Positions 40,441-50,689 are shown, counted from the first letter of the stretch. The stretch: 64,000 nucleotides of DNA from DASWJZ01 sp963761005 (GCA_963761005.1 CAVXFK010000008.1:124001-188000); one strand, 5' to 3'. Notes: generated by a model not told the origin, from the letters alone. Numbers and translations: made by a program.

Positions 40441-40995
40441 TCAGCGCGACACGGTGATCGGGCCGCCGCCTTCCGTCTGCCCGCTGAACTGGGTCTTCGA
40501 CGACGGATAGAGCCGCGCAACGGTGGCGCCGGCGTCGTTCAGAAGCTGGACCTGAGTCCCCTCCAGGTTCCAGGCCGAGACCGTTTGCAGCCCGGGGCTG
40601 GTGCAGTTCTTGGTCGACGCGCGATAGCCGCCGGCCCACGTGGTCAGCGTCATGAAGAGCTGACAGGAGTCGCTTGCCGTGGTGATGGTCCAGCCGCCGA
40701 GGAGATCGGTGCGGCCAATCTGGTCGCTGCCGAGCGGCGGCGGCACGGGCTGCTGCACCGCGCCTGTCTGCAGCGACGGATTGAGGGCGGCAAGGCCCGA
40801 CGGCGGCGGGGCAGCTTCGCCTGGCGGCGGCAGTGGATTGTCGGTGATCGTGCCGGTCGGTGCAGCCGCAATCGGCTGCGGCGGTGCGCCGCGCGGCTCC
40901 CCACGGCCAAATGAAAACATGCTGCAACCGCCTGCCAGCATGGCCGTTATCGAGATGAAACTGACTGTGATCAGCGAATGAAAACGGACCGCCAT
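40441..40995 (-). CDS. AprI/Inh (Omp19-like) lipoprotein
   Basis: 184 residues. A lipobox (AMLAGGC) predicts outer-membrane lipidation at Cys 24 or nearby. A Pro/Ala-rich linker follows, then a C-terminal AprI/Inh-type domain: LLGGWTITTASDSCQLFMT, WAGGYRASTKNCTSPGLQTV with the paired Cys, and WNLEGTQVQLLNDAG. This family includes metalloprotease inhibitors and Brucella Omp19. Stands alone, divergent from the acyltransferase. Confidence 0.85.
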   Translation of the reverse strand: MAVRFHSLITVSFISITAMLAGGCSMFSFGRGEPRGAPPQPIAAAPTGTITDNPLPPPGEAAPPPSGLAALNPSLQTGAVQQPVPPPLGSDQIGRTDLLGGWTITTASDSCQLFMTLTTWAGGYRASTKNCTSPGLQTVSAWNLEGTQVQLLNDAGATVARLYPSSKTQFSGQTEGGGPITVSR

Positions 40996-41114
40996 TCTCT
41001 TCCCGTTTGCTCGCAGCGGCAGGACCGGCCGCCAAGATTCCCCCAAATCCCGCGGGCTTGACCGTCTACCTTGCACGTCCTACGCCCATTGTCATCAACG
41101 GCGGATCGCGGCAG

Positions 41115-42002
41115 ATGTCTGACCTGAGAAATGTGGGGGAAGTACGATCCCCTACGCTCGACATGAACGCGCCGCGCACGCCGCACATCGCCGACGTGCT
41201 CATCGCGGAGCGCGGCGAGAAGATCGTGAACAGCCGCTTCTGGCCGCTCATTCGGCCGATTCTTTACAAGATTCTTCACTACGACGATGCCGTGCGCATG
41301 GCGGATGAGATCGCTCCTCTCCCTGCCCTTGCGGCAATGAAATACGTGAGCGACCTGTTGTCGATCAACCTCGATGTCGCGGGCCTCGAGCGTATCCCCA
41401 AGGAAGGCGCCGTCATCATCGCGGCGAATCACCCGACCGGCATCGCCGACGGCGTCGCAGTCTACGACGCCATCACGCGTGTCCGGCCGGATATCGCGAT
41501 CTTTACGAACCGCGATGCTCTGCGCGTCAACACGCGCCTCTCGGAGTTCCTGATCCCGGTCGAATGGCGCGAGGCGTTCCGCGACCGCACCAAGATGCGC
41601 GAGACGCTACAGATCTCCTCGCGCGCCTTCCGCGAAGGGCGGGCCGTGGTCATGTTCCCGTCGGGGCGCATCGCGTTCTGGAAGGACGGGCGGCTGAACG
41701 AGCGGCCGTGGCTCTCCTCGGCGGTCACGCTCGCTCGCAAGCAGGACGTGCCGATCGTGCCGGTGAACGTGCAGTCGCGGAATTCGGGGCTCTTCTATTG
41801 GTTCGCCAACTGGAACACGGAGCTTCGCGACATGACCGTCTTCCATGAGCTTTTGAACAAGCGCGGCAAGATCTTCCGCATCCGCGTCGGGCGCCCGATC
41901 CCGCCGGAGCGGTTCGCCGACGGCGATCCGGCGGAAGTGACGCAGCAGCTCCAGTCGCACGTGGTCGACCGCCTCGCCGCCGACCACGACGCGGAGTTCT
42001 GA
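41115..42002 (+). CDS. Lysophospholipid acyltransferase-family protein
   Basis: 295 residues. A PlsC-like core is visible: AANHPTGIADG, which replaces the usual HxxxxD spacing with HPTGIAD, VMFPSGRIAF as the second block, and VPIVPVNVQSRNSG. Probably acylates a lysophospholipid or similar acceptor at the inner membrane; the acceptor cannot be told from sequence. The start ATG 41115 (MSDLRNVGE) is chosen over upstream in-frame codons that lack domain character. Confidence 0.75.
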   Translation: MSDLRNVGEVRSPTLDMNAPRTPHIADVLIAERGEKIVNSRFWPLIRPILYKILHYDDAVRMADEIAPLPALAAMKYVSDLLSINLDVAGLERIPKEGAVIIAANHPTGIADGVAVYDAITRVRPDIAIFTNRDALRVNTRLSEFLIPVEWREAFRDRTKMRETLQISSRAFREGRAVVMFPSGRIAFWKDGRLNERPWLSSAVTLARKQDVPIVPVNVQSRNSGLFYWFANWNTELRDMTVFHELLNKRGKIFRIRVGRPIPPERFADGDPAEVTQQLQSHVVDRLAADHDAEF

Positions 42003-42016
42003 CCAGCCGCTCCGCT

Positions 42017-42902
42017 TCACCTGCTCAGGAGCATGTGAAGCGCAGTCTCCTCCACAGAACTGTCGTCCGCGCCGGGCGCGAAGGCCGCAGCGGTCCGGCC
42101 CGTCGCGGCTGCGTGGTAGACCGCGCCGACGCTCCCCGGCCCGCCAGCCGTGTGGCCCGCAACGGTGAGCGCGTCGGAACCGTTCTTCGAACGCATCGTG
42201 CCGATCATGAGCCCGAGGCCATAGCCGGTCGACACCCATGGCCGCCCTTCGATCGGACCTCCGAGCGGATGCCGGTCGAGCATCGCCGCGCGGGACGAAG
42301 CGGAAAGAAGCCGCCCTTCGAGGATGCGATGCAACGCGAGCGCAGCTTCACGGACGGGGCCGATCACCAGGCCGTGGTAGACCCAGCTCGGATCGTAGCT
42401 GTGTGCGCCGGCAAAGGCCGTCCGAACTCATGTCGGTCCGCGTCAACGCCACCGACGCGTCTTCGACACCGAGTTGCCGCAGCACCAGCTCCTTGAGCGC
42501 CGTCGCGAAGCTCTCGCCTGAGGCCCGCTCGATGAGCTGGCGCAACAGCATGTAACCGACATTGGAATAGGCCCAGCCCATCCCCGGCGCGAAGAGAAGG
42601 CGCTTCGCCGGGACGCGCGCGAGAAGGTCATCGTCCGACCAGGCATCCTCGCCACGCTCGACCGCCGCATGATACTCGGCGAGGTCGCCGTAATTGCCGA
42701 CGCCGGCCCTGTGCTGGAGAAGTTCGCGCGGCGTGAACGGATGGTCGAGGACACGTTCGTCGAGCGCGAGGCGACCCGCCTCGGCAAGCCGCAGAACGCA
42801 GACGGCGATCAGCGTTTTCGTGAAGCTCCACCAGGGAACGACTGCCGAAGAGGCGCCCGACGCCAGCTCTCCGCAGGCGTCGACGAACGCGACATACGCC
42901 AT
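42017..42902 (-). CDS. Serine beta-lactamase-like hydrolase (frameshifted as sequenced)
   Basis: Class C beta-lactamase/esterase fold, about 294 residues when corrected. SxxK is in WWSFTKTLIAV (Ser nucleophile), YxN in WAYSNVGYMLL, and the third motif in VAGHTAGGPGS. N- and C-terminal parts are in different frames. Removing one base in GGCC at 42416-42420 joins them as MSSDAFAGAHSYDPSWVYHG. No signal peptide, so a cytosolic esterase or peptidase is likelier than a true beta-lactamase. Follows the SDR gene by seven bases. Confidence 0.75.
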
Positions 42903-42909
42903 CGCCGGC

Positions 42910-43704
42910 TCACATCACCGTCTTCAACATCCCACCGTCGACGAAGTAGGTGGAGCCGATCGAATAGGTCGCCTTGTTGGAGCACAGGAATACGAAGAAG
43001 TGCGCCAGCTCCTCCGGCGTAGCAAAGCGCTTGATCGGCGCGTGCTCGTCGGCGACCGATTGCAGGTAACCTTCCCAGTCGCCGCCCTTGTCAGCGGTCA
43101 GCTGCTTCGCGGTCTTGATCCAATCCGGCGTCAAGACCAAGCCTGGATTGACGCAGTTGACGCGGATGTTGTCCTTCACGACCTCGGTCGCGAGCGTCTT
43201 TGAGAACATCATCAGCGCCGACTTCGTCACGTTGTAGATCGGCTCGTACCAAAGCGGCTGCGCCGCGCAGATCGACGCGTTGTGGAGGACGACGCCGCCG
43301 CCGCGCTTCTTCATCGCCGGTACCAGGCCGCGCGCAAGCCGGACGGCCGCCATCACGTGCAGCTCCCAATAGGCCTGCCACTTGGAGTCGGGCGCTTCCA
43401 TGATCGTCTCGTTCGAGCCGGTGCCGGCGTTGTTGATCAGGATGTCGGCGCCCTTGAACTTCTTCACCGTCGCGGCGACGAGCGCGTCGCAGCCCTTTGC
43501 GGTCGCGACATCGCAGGCGACGGCGAGCGTCTTCACGCCATATTCGCGAGCGACGCGGCGCGCCTCCTTCTTGAGACGTTCCTCGTTGCGCGCCGCCATC
43601 ACGATGTGCGCGCCCTCCGCCGCCAGCCCCTCCGCCACCGCGAGCCCGATCCCGATGCTTGCGCCGGTGATCACCACGACCTTGTCCTTCAAGCCCAGGT
43701 CCAT
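42910..43704 (-). CDS. Short-chain dehydrogenase/reductase
   Basis: 264 residues, classical SDR: cofactor motif TGASIGIGLAVAEG (residues 13-26), NNAGTGSNE, Ser in NASICAAQ and catalytic YNVTKSAL. The acceptor is unknown. Position downstream of an frc-like transporter and next to a polyol-dehydrogenase relic suggests a sugar or polyol substrate (inference). Confidence 0.88.
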   Translation of the reverse strand: MDLGLKDKVVVITGASIGIGLAVAEGLAAEGAHIVMAARNEERLKKEARRVAREYGVKTLAVACDVATAKGCDALVAATVKKFKGADILINNAGTGSNETIMEAPDSKWQAYWELHVMAAVRLARGLVPAMKKRGGGVVLHNASICAAQPLWYEPIYNVTKSALMMFSKTLATEVVKDNIRVNCVNPGLVLTPDWIKTAKQLTADKGGDWEGYLQSVADEHAPIKRFATPEELAHFFVFLCSNKATYSIGSTYFVDGGMLKTVM

Positions 43705-43775
43705 CCTTCCACTCCCTTCCCACCAACAACGTCGTCATGCCGAGATCGGCACCCGTTCCACCTCGTCCTGAGGTA

Positions 43776-43905
43776 CTTTTTCACCCCCGGTTCGAGGCTC
43801 GCCCCTTCGACAGGCTCAGAACCTCGCACCTCACCATGAGAGGTGAAAGAGCCTCGAAGGGGGCGGCGGCGGAATGGATGCCCGGATCAAGTCCGGGCAT
43901 AACGA
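43776..43905. repeat. Dispersed palindromic intergenic element
   Basis: ATGCCCGGA (43878-43886) and TCCGGGCAT (43892-43900) make a perfect hairpin with a five-base loop. Just before it are CTTCGAC/CTCGAAG-type and CACCTCAC/GAGAGGTG arms. This is the style of intergenic mosaic repeat dispersed in Hyphomicrobiales genomes. A related but degenerate copy lies near 18228-18318, and a short CCCTCTCCC/GGGGGAGAG hairpin near 44268-44292. Confidence 0.55.
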
Positions 43906-43914
43906 CCGTGTCGG

Positions 43915-44223
43915 CTACGCTTGCCCATCAACCAGGATCTGCAGCTTCACGTCGGCCGGCCTTCCCTCCGCTGCGCGCTCAAAGGCGGCAATGCTCTTCT
44001 CGAACGGAAAGGTCTCAGTGATGAGCGGCTTCAGGTCGACCTTGCCGGAGGCGATCAGCGCGATGGCGCGGTCATATTGGTGCGCGTAGCGGAAGACGGA
44101 TTCGACGCGAAGCTCCTTCGGCGTGTGAAGCTTCACCTTCACGTCGTTCGGGCCGACCTCGTCGGGCAGCTCGATATCGCAGAGGGAAAGCTCGCGTTGG
44201 CGCTCCGGGACAAGTGCGCGCAT
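43915..44223 (-). pseudogene. Zinc-type polyol (xylitol/sorbitol-like) dehydrogenase with internal deletion
   Basis: An open frame of 102 codons. Residues 1-34 (MRALVPERQRELSLCDIELP through VKVKLHT) match the start of medium-chain xylitol/sorbitol dehydrogenases. Residues 35-102 (PKELRVESVFRYAHQYDRAI through VKLQILVDG) match their C-terminal end. The roughly 240 residues between, with the catalytic zinc ligands, structural zinc loop and NAD site, are missing, and the junction is in frame. The product cannot be a dehydrogenase. It lies directly behind the ATPase gene of the transporter. Confidence 0.75.
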
Positions 44224-44299
44224 CAGGGTTCGTCCTCTGTCGTTGCGGCGGCGCGAGACGGCGCGTTTTCCCTCTCCCGCTAGGGGGAGAGCCGCGCTT

Positions 44300-45084
<785 letters not shown>

Positions 45085-45088
<4 letters not shown>

Positions 45089-46170
45089 GACGCGATTCTC
45101 CGCACCCACTGATCGATGGTTACGGCCACGATAATCAGCACGCCGACGGTAAATTCCTGCCAGAGATTATCGAGCCCATAGAGCGCCAGGCCATCGCGGA
45201 ACACGCCCACGATGAGCGCCCCGATCAGCGTGCCGACGATCGAGCCGCGACCGCCGAAAAGGCTAGTGCCGCCGATCACGACGGCGGTGATCGAGTTGAG
45301 GTTGGAGGTCTGGCCGGCGAGCGGACTGACGGCACCGATGCGGCCGATCAGGATCCAGCCGGCCACGGCGCAAATGAAACCCGCCATCGAATATACGGCG
45401 AGCAGCGTGCGACGTGGATTGATGCCGGCGAGGCGCGCCGCCTCCGGATCGTCGCCAGTTGCGTAGACGTGGCGGCCGAAGGGTGTTCGATTCAGGATGT
45501 ACCAGACCACTGCGGCAAGGGCGAGCATCAGGATGGAGCCGAAGGTCACCGGCGCCCCGCCGATCTTGAAGGAGTTTCCGGTCGACTGCAGGAACGACGC
45601 GACCGCCGCGATCTCCTGCTGCCTAATGGTGGCGCTTTTCGAATAAAAAAGGACAAGCGCCCCGAATATGCTCCACGTGCCGAGCGTGACGATGAAAGGC
45701 GGCAGCCGCAGATAGGTGACGAGCGCGCCGTTCACGTAGCCGCAAGCGAAACCGGCGAGAAGCCCAAGCGGGAAGGCGATCTCGACGGGTACGCCGCTGT
45801 TCACCGCCAGCCGCCCCATCACCACGGTGGAGAGGATCATGATGGCGCCGACCGAAAGGTCGATGCCGGCGGTCAGGATGATCAGCGTCTGGGCAATGCC
45901 CAGGGTGCCGATGATCGTCACTTGTTGCAGGATCAGCGAAAGGTTGAATGGCGCGAAGAAGCGCTCGCCGACCAGGGCGCTGAAGATGGCCAAGCCGAGC
46001 AGCAGGACGATGAAGGGGATCGCCGTCGGATAGCTGTGCAGGAAGTGCTGCAGCTGCAGCAGCGGGCCGCGGCTTTCCTCCTCGAAGGAGGCGACGCTCT
46101 GGTCGGTCGGGAGGGCGCTCTCGTATTCGGCGGCTCCGACGCGGGCCGTTTGATCGCTGGCGCTGTTCAT
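45085..46170 (-). CDS. frcC: Sugar ABC transporter permease (FrcC-like)
   Basis: About 361 residues from ATG 46170, with eight to ten hydrophobic spans. The CUT2 permease signature region (GDDPEAARLAGINPRRT) and ITAVVIGGTSLFGGRGSIVG are present, as are LIILTAGIDLSVGAIM and GYVNGALVTYLRLPPFIVTL. Inner membrane. A perfect 11-base hairpin separates it from the binding-protein gene upstream. Confidence 0.9.
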
Positions 46171-46202
46171 GCCCTCCCCCGACATTTCCTCACACACATC
46201 GA

Positions 46203-46230
46203 GGAGAGCAACCGTTTCGGGTTGCTCTCC
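46203..46230 (-). promoter_or_regulatory. Intercistronic hairpin between frcB-like and frcC-like genes
   Basis: GGAGAGCAACC (46203-46213) and GGTTGCTCTCC (46220-46230) form a perfect 11-base stem with a six-base loop. No T-tract follows on the coding strand. Such stems often protect the binding-protein message from 3' decay so that it is made in excess over the permease (established for other ABC operons, inferred here). Confidence 0.7.
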
Positions 46231-46276
46231 TTCTTCTTATGCGTGCCAGTCTAGGTACTCTTCGTGCGTAAGGGAA

Positions 46277-47284
46277 TTAGCCCCAGCACAATTTCAAGCC
46301 CTCTTCGGTCGAGATCGAGGGCACGCCTTCGACCGGCTTGTCGGTGATCAGCGTCGCGCCCGTGTCGAAGAAGCCACCCTTCTCCACACCGTCCGGCAGC
46401 TTGCCGCTGGCGATCGCTTCAAGCGCCATCGAGGCCATCTTGTGCGGATATTGCTGCGAGGTGGCGCCAATGATGCCGGCCTGGATGTTCTTCACGCCTG
46501 GGCAACCGCCGTCGATCGAAATGACCAGCACCTGGCCTTCCTTGCCGGCTGCCTTGATGGCCTCATAACCACCGGCCGCGGCGGGCTCGTTGATCGTGTA
46601 CATCACGTTCACGTCGGGGCACTTCTGCAGCAGCGTCTCCATCGCCGTGCGCCCGCCGTCTTCGGCGCCCGAGCTCATCTCGTGGCCGCAGATGCGAGCG
46701 TCGTCCTCGTCGCCGTAGTGGTTCGGATCCTTCACGTCGATGCCGAAGCCCTGCATGAAGCCCTGGTCACGCAGATAGTCGACGGTCGGCTGGTTCACGC
46801 TGAGATCGAGGAAAGCGATTTTCGCGGAAGCCGCCTTGTCGCCGAGCGTGGCCTTTGCCCACTCGCCGATCAGCATGCCGGCCTTGCGGTTGTCGGTGGC
46901 GAAGGTGGCGTCGGCCGCGTCCATCGGCTCGAGCGGCGTGTCGAGGTCGATGACCATCAGACCGGCGTCGCGCGCCTTCTTGATCGTCGGGACGATCGCC
47001 GAAGAGTTGGAGGGCACGATGGCGAAGCCCTTGGCGCCGGCAGCGATAAGGCTCTCGATCGCGGCCACCTGGCTGTCATTGTCGCCGTCGTACTTCCCGG
47101 CATAGCTCTGCAGGGTTATGCCGAGTTCCTTGGCCTTCTCCTGCGCGCCTTCGCGCATCTTGACGAAGAACGGATTGCCTTCGGTCTTGGTGATGAGGCC
47201 CACGATGTCGGCTGCCGACGCGGTGCCGACGAGGCCGAAGGCGAGAGCGCTCGCCAAGCTGAGTAAGCGGATCTTTCTGTTCAC
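46277..47284 (-). CDS. frcB: Periplasmic sugar-binding protein (FrcB-like)
   Basis: 335 residues from GTG 47284 with GGAGG upstream; signal peptide LLSLASALAFGLVGTASAAD. The mature chain closely follows the Sinorhizobium FrcB pattern as I remember it: LITKTEGNPFFVKMREGA, VIDLDTPLEPMDAADATFAT, FLDLSVNQPTVDYLRDQGFM, NEPAAAGGYEAIKAAG, ISIDGGCPGVKNIQAGIIGA and the ending LKLCWG. Substrate probably fructose or a related sugar or polyol. Confidence 0.88.
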   Translation of the reverse strand: MNRKIRLLSLASALAFGLVGTASAADIVGLITKTEGNPFFVKMREGAQEKAKELGITLQSYAGKYDGDNDSQVAAIESLIAAGAKGFAIVPSNSSAIVPTIKKARDAGLMVIDLDTPLEPMDAADATFATDNRKAGMLIGEWAKATLGDKAASAKIAFLDLSVNQPTVDYLRDQGFMQGFGIDVKDPNHYGDEDDARICGHEMSSGAEDGGRTAMETLLQKCPDVNVMYTINEPAAAGGYEAIKAAGKEGQVLVISIDGGCPGVKNIQAGIIGATSQQYPHKMASMALEAIASGKLPDGVEKGGFFDTGATLITDKPVEGVPSISTEEGLKLCWG

Positions 47285-47442
47285 GAAATCCTCCCTAAAT
47301 CGAAACTTCACGCCGACGGGTGCTTTGTTCTTATCCGTCACAGCGGGCAGGCGAGCCCACCGCACGGCCGGCAACCCCTCGCCCTTCAAGCCTCATACCA
47401 AGGCCGTGCGAAGTCAATAGATCAATCCAAATGATTTAGTCG

Positions 47443-47470
47443 TTGACACGCGAAACGGCGCCGCGACAAT
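47443..47470 (+). promoter_or_regulatory. Possible promoter of the ROK regulator gene
   Basis: TTGACA at 47443-47448 and GACAAT at 47465-47470, 16 bases apart, 30 bases ahead of the GTG start. An AT-rich patch (47410-47440) just upstream lies between the divergent ROK and binding-protein genes and is the likely operator region. Confidence 0.4.
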
Positions 47471-47500
47471 CGCGCCCGAAAAGAAAAAGTCGGAGGAAAC

Positions 47501-48769
47501 GTGGACGCCTTGAAGCCGCAGAGCGCGGCGGCCGATGCCGCGAGGCAGCGGGCGGTCGATCCGAGCCGCGGCACAAACCAAAGCGGCGTCCGGCTCTATA
47601 ACGAGCGCCTCGTTCTCTCGCTGATCCGCCGACAGGGAAGCGCGTCGAAGGCGGAGATCGCAAGGCTTACCGGACTCTCGGCGCAAACGATCACCGTCAT
47701 CATGCGGCAGCTTGAATCCGATGGCTTGGTCGTGAAGGAGGCGCCGCAACGCGGCAAGGTCGGCCAGCCCTCGGTCCCCTTCTCGCTCAATCCGAACGGC
47801 GCCTTCTTCCTTGGCCTCAAGATCGGGCGGCGCTCGACCGACCTCGTGCTTCTCGACTTTCTCGGCCGGCCGCTCAGAAACCTGCGCGAGCCCTGTCGCT
47901 ATCCGACGCCGGACGGCATCCGCGAATTCGCGGCGCGAGCGATCTCAACCGTCGTCGATGCTCTGCCGCGACGAGGCCGCGCGCGCATCTCCGGGATCGG
48001 CATAGCAGCGCCATTCGAGCTTTGGAACTGGGAGGAGCAGATCGGCGCTCCGCGCGCCGTCCTCGACAGCTGGCGGCATTTCGACATCAAGCGGGAGATC
48101 GCCGATCTTTGCGATCTGCCGGTCTATTTCTGCAACGATGCGACGGCGGCCTGCGGTGCGGAGCTGGTGTTCGGCAACCCCGGTCACGCGCTCGATTTCC
48201 TCTATTTCTTCATCGGCTCTTTCGTCGGCGGCGGCGTCGTCTTGAACGGCAGTCTCTATCCCGGACGGACCGGCAATGCCGGCGCACTCGGATCGCTGCC
48301 AGTGCCGGCGAAGGGTGCCGACGGCAGCGCGACGCCGCAGCAGCTGATCCGCTGCGCTTCGATCTACGTCCTGGAAAAAGAGATGATCGCAGCCGGCCGC
48401 GATCCGGCTGTGCTCTCGCGTTCGCCTGACGACTGGGGCGATGTCGGCCCGGAGCTTGACCGGTGGATCGAAGCCTCGGCGGCCAGCCTCGCCGCGGCGA
48501 CAGTCGCAGCGATCTCCGTCATCGATTTTGAAGCGGTGATCATCGACGGCGCTTTTCCGACGGAGGTGCGCCGCCGCATCGCGGCGGAGACGGTGCGTGC
48601 AATCGAGCGCTTCGATCGTCAGGGCCTGTCACCGGTCTCTGTCATGGAGGGAACGGTCGGCTCAGGCGCGCGCGCAATCGGCGGCGCCTGCCTGCCGCTC
48701 CTTGCCAACTTCTCGCGTGACCGCGAGGTGCTCTTCAAAGAGGGCGTTCGGGACGAAACGCCGACCTGA
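47501..48769 (+). CDS. ROK-family transcriptional regulator
   Basis: 422 residues from GTG 47501 with GGAGG upstream. N-terminal winged helix-turn-helix (RRQGSASKAEIARLTGLSAQ, then TITVIMRQLESDGLV) followed by a ROK sugar-kinase-like domain with ISGIGIAAPFE and GGGVVLNGSLYPG. The zinc-binding Cys cluster of many ROK proteins is not evident. Divergent from the frcB-like gene, as frcR is in Sinorhizobium; it probably senses the imported sugar or its phosphate. Converges on and overlaps xylB by 35 bases. Confidence 0.88.
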   Translation: MDALKPQSAAADAARQRAVDPSRGTNQSGVRLYNERLVLSLIRRQGSASKAEIARLTGLSAQTITVIMRQLESDGLVVKEAPQRGKVGQPSVPFSLNPNGAFFLGLKIGRRSTDLVLLDFLGRPLRNLREPCRYPTPDGIREFAARAISTVVDALPRRGRARISGIGIAAPFELWNWEEQIGAPRAVLDSWRHFDIKREIADLCDLPVYFCNDATAACGAELVFGNPGHALDFLYFFIGSFVGGGVVLNGSLYPGRTGNAGALGSLPVPAKGADGSATPQQLIRCASIYVLEKEMIAAGRDPAVLSRSPDDWGDVGPELDRWIEASAASLAAATVAAISVIDFEAVIIDGAFPTEVRRRIAAETVRAIERFDRQGLSPVSVMEGTVGSGARAIGGACLPLLANFSRDREVLFKEGVRDETPT

Positions 48770-50213
48770 GCCCGCGATAGAGCCGCTTGTAGAGATCGAA
48801 GCGCTCGCCGTAGGCGGCGGTCAGTGTGCGATCCGGCGCGGAGACATCGCGCACCGGCGGCTTCGCGCATATGGCGCTTGGCGGCTCGCCGGTGAGCGCC
48901 ATCCGCGCAAGGCGCGCGGCGCCAAAGGCCGGACCGGTCTCGCTTCCCGCATAGCGGACGATCGGAATGCCGAGGACGTTGGCGACGACTTGCATCCAGA
49001 AGCGGCTCCGCGCCCCGCCCCCGACGGCGCCTGCGCTTTCGAGCCTGACACCCGCCTCCTCCATCAGACCGCGCGCCTCAAGCAGCGAGAAGGCGACGCC
49101 CTCCAGCACTGCTTGCACGAGATCGAGCGCGCCGACGTCGAGATCAAGCCCGGCAAAGACGCCGCGTGCGTTGGGATCGTCGTGCGGCGTGCGCTCGCCG
49201 GAGAGATAAGGGAGGAAGAGGACGCGCGATGGCCCGCGGTAAGCTGCTTCAGTGCGTTCGAGCAGCGCCGCGATGTCGCTTTCCCCGACGAGCCGCGCAA
49301 CGAAATCAAGACACGAGGCACCGTTCAGCATTGCCGCCATGCGGAACCACCGCCCTGGGAGCGCATGTGCGAAGGCGTGAAGCAGCGCTTCGGGCTTCGG
49401 GCGATAGCGATCGTCGGTGACGAAGAACTGCTCGGAGGTTCCGAGCGAGATGAAAGCGTCGCCGTCCTCAACCGCCCCGATGCCGATCGCGGCGGCGGCG
49501 GCATCGCCGGCGCCGGCGGCGACGACGACCGGTCCGTCGATCCCCCACTCGCTTAGAACCGCATCGCGAACGTGCCCGGTCGGTTCCGGCCCCTCTCGCA
49601 GCGCGGGCATGACGGCGCGGCTCAGGCCCGAGGCGTTCAGAATCGAATCTGACCAGTCCCGCGCCGCCTCGTCGAGCCACAGGGTGCCGGCTGCGTCCGA
49701 CAGGTCCGTGGCAATCTTGCCGGTCAGCCAGAGCCGCACAATGTCCTTCGGCGAGATAACCTTGACGATCCGTGCGAAGTGTTCTGGCTCGTGCGCCTTC
49801 AGCCAGAGAAGCTTCGGCGCGGTGAAGCCGGGCATCGCCCGTATCCCGGCGATCTCAGGCAAGTCCGGAACAGCCGTCTCAAGCGCAGCGCATTCCCTGG
49901 TCGCGCGCCCATCGTTCCAGAGGATCGCCGGACGGATCGGCATGCCGGAATCGTCAAGAAGGACGGCGCCGTGCATCTGGCCCGACAGCCCGAGCGCCCG
50001 GACGGCGCGGAGAGCGGCCGGGTCAGCGACGCGAAGCGCAGCGATTGCGGCATCGAGCGCGCGCCGCCAATCGCGCGGATCCTGTTCCGACCAGCCCGGA
50101 TGCGGCGTGCTCGTCTGCAGGGGTATCGAGGATGCGGCCAGGACGACCTGCGAGTCGTCGACCAGCACCGCCTTCAACGCCGAGGTGCCGAGGTCGATGC
50201 CGAGGAAGGTCAT
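48735..50213 (-). CDS. xylB: Xylulokinase
   Basis: FGGY-family kinase, 492 residues from ATG 50213. GIDLGTSALKAVLVD phosphate loop, LGLSGQMHGAVLLD (QMHG is the xylulokinase hallmark), ILWNDGRA, YLSGERTPHDDPNARGVFAGL and VGGGARSRFWMQVVANVLG. Phosphorylates D-xylulose, fitting a xylitol or pentose pathway along with the nearby dehydrogenase relic and transporter. Confidence 0.92.
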   Translation of the reverse strand: MTFLGIDLGTSALKAVLVDDSQVVLAASSIPLQTSTPHPGWSEQDPRDWRRALDAAIAALRVADPAALRAVRALGLSGQMHGAVLLDDSGMPIRPAILWNDGRATRECAALETAVPDLPEIAGIRAMPGFTAPKLLWLKAHEPEHFARIVKVISPKDIVRLWLTGKIATDLSDAAGTLWLDEAARDWSDSILNASGLSRAVMPALREGPEPTGHVRDAVLSEWGIDGPVVVAAGAGDAAAAAIGIGAVEDGDAFISLGTSEQFFVTDDRYRPKPEALLHAFAHALPGRWFRMAAMLNGASCLDFVARLVGESDIAALLERTEAAYRGPSRVLFLPYLSGERTPHDDPNARGVFAGLDLDVGALDLVQAVLEGVAFSLLEARGLMEEAGVRLESAGAVGGGARSRFWMQVVANVLGIPIVRYAGSETGPAFGAARLARMALTGEPPSAICAKPPVRDVSAPDRTLTAAYGERFDLYKRLYRGLRSAFRPERPL

Positions 50214-50258
50214 GCGGCTTTCTGTGCCGCACTCCTTCAAAAGCGCAAGGGCGACGGC

Positions 50259-50651
50259 TCAACCGGGCGCGTGGCAGACCGCTTCGATGTTGTGGCCATC
50301 AGGGTCGAGCACGAAGGCGCCGTAGTAGTCCGGATGGTAGTGCGCGCGAATTCCCGGTGCGCCGTTGTCAGCGCCGCCCGCGGCGAGCGCTGCCTCGAAG
50401 AAGCGGTTGACCGCCTCGCGGCTCTCGGCGGCGAAGGCGACGTGCACGCGCGGCATCGTGCGTCCGCCGCCGCTGATCCAGAAGGAGGGCTTGCCGCCGC
50501 GCCCGAGGCCGGCGCCTTCATAGCCGCCGGATTCTTCCTTGCCGACGCGCATCACAACGGTGATGCCGAGCGGCGCCAGCGCCTGCGAATAAAAGCGAAG
50601 CGCGCGGGCATAGTCGCTGACTTGGAGCCCCAGGTGATCGATGACATTCAT
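50259..50651 (-). CDS. VOC (glyoxalase-fold) family protein
   Basis: 130 residues from ATG 50651. The vicinal-oxygen-chelate fold is shown by VIDHLGLQVSDYARALRFY (metal His), PRVHVAFAAESREAVNRFF and YYGAFVLDPDGHNIEAVCH (metal Glu). Small-molecule lyase, isomerase or dioxygenase activity, or antibiotic binding, are all possible. Ends 46 bases before xylB on the same strand. Confidence 0.85.
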   Translation of the reverse strand: MNVIDHLGLQVSDYARALRFYSQALAPLGITVVMRVGKEESGGYEGAGLGRGGKPSFWISGGGRTMPRVHVAFAAESREAVNRFFEAALAAGGADNGAPGIRAHYHPDYYGAFVLDPDGHNIEAVCHAPG

Positions 50652-50689
50652 TTTGTCCACCCCCCAACGGCGCCTGCCCCGTCTAGGTG

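Noticed and set aside
42017..42902. True antibiotic-resistance beta-lactamase
   Set aside because: The fold motifs are present but there is no signal peptide, and the context is metabolic.
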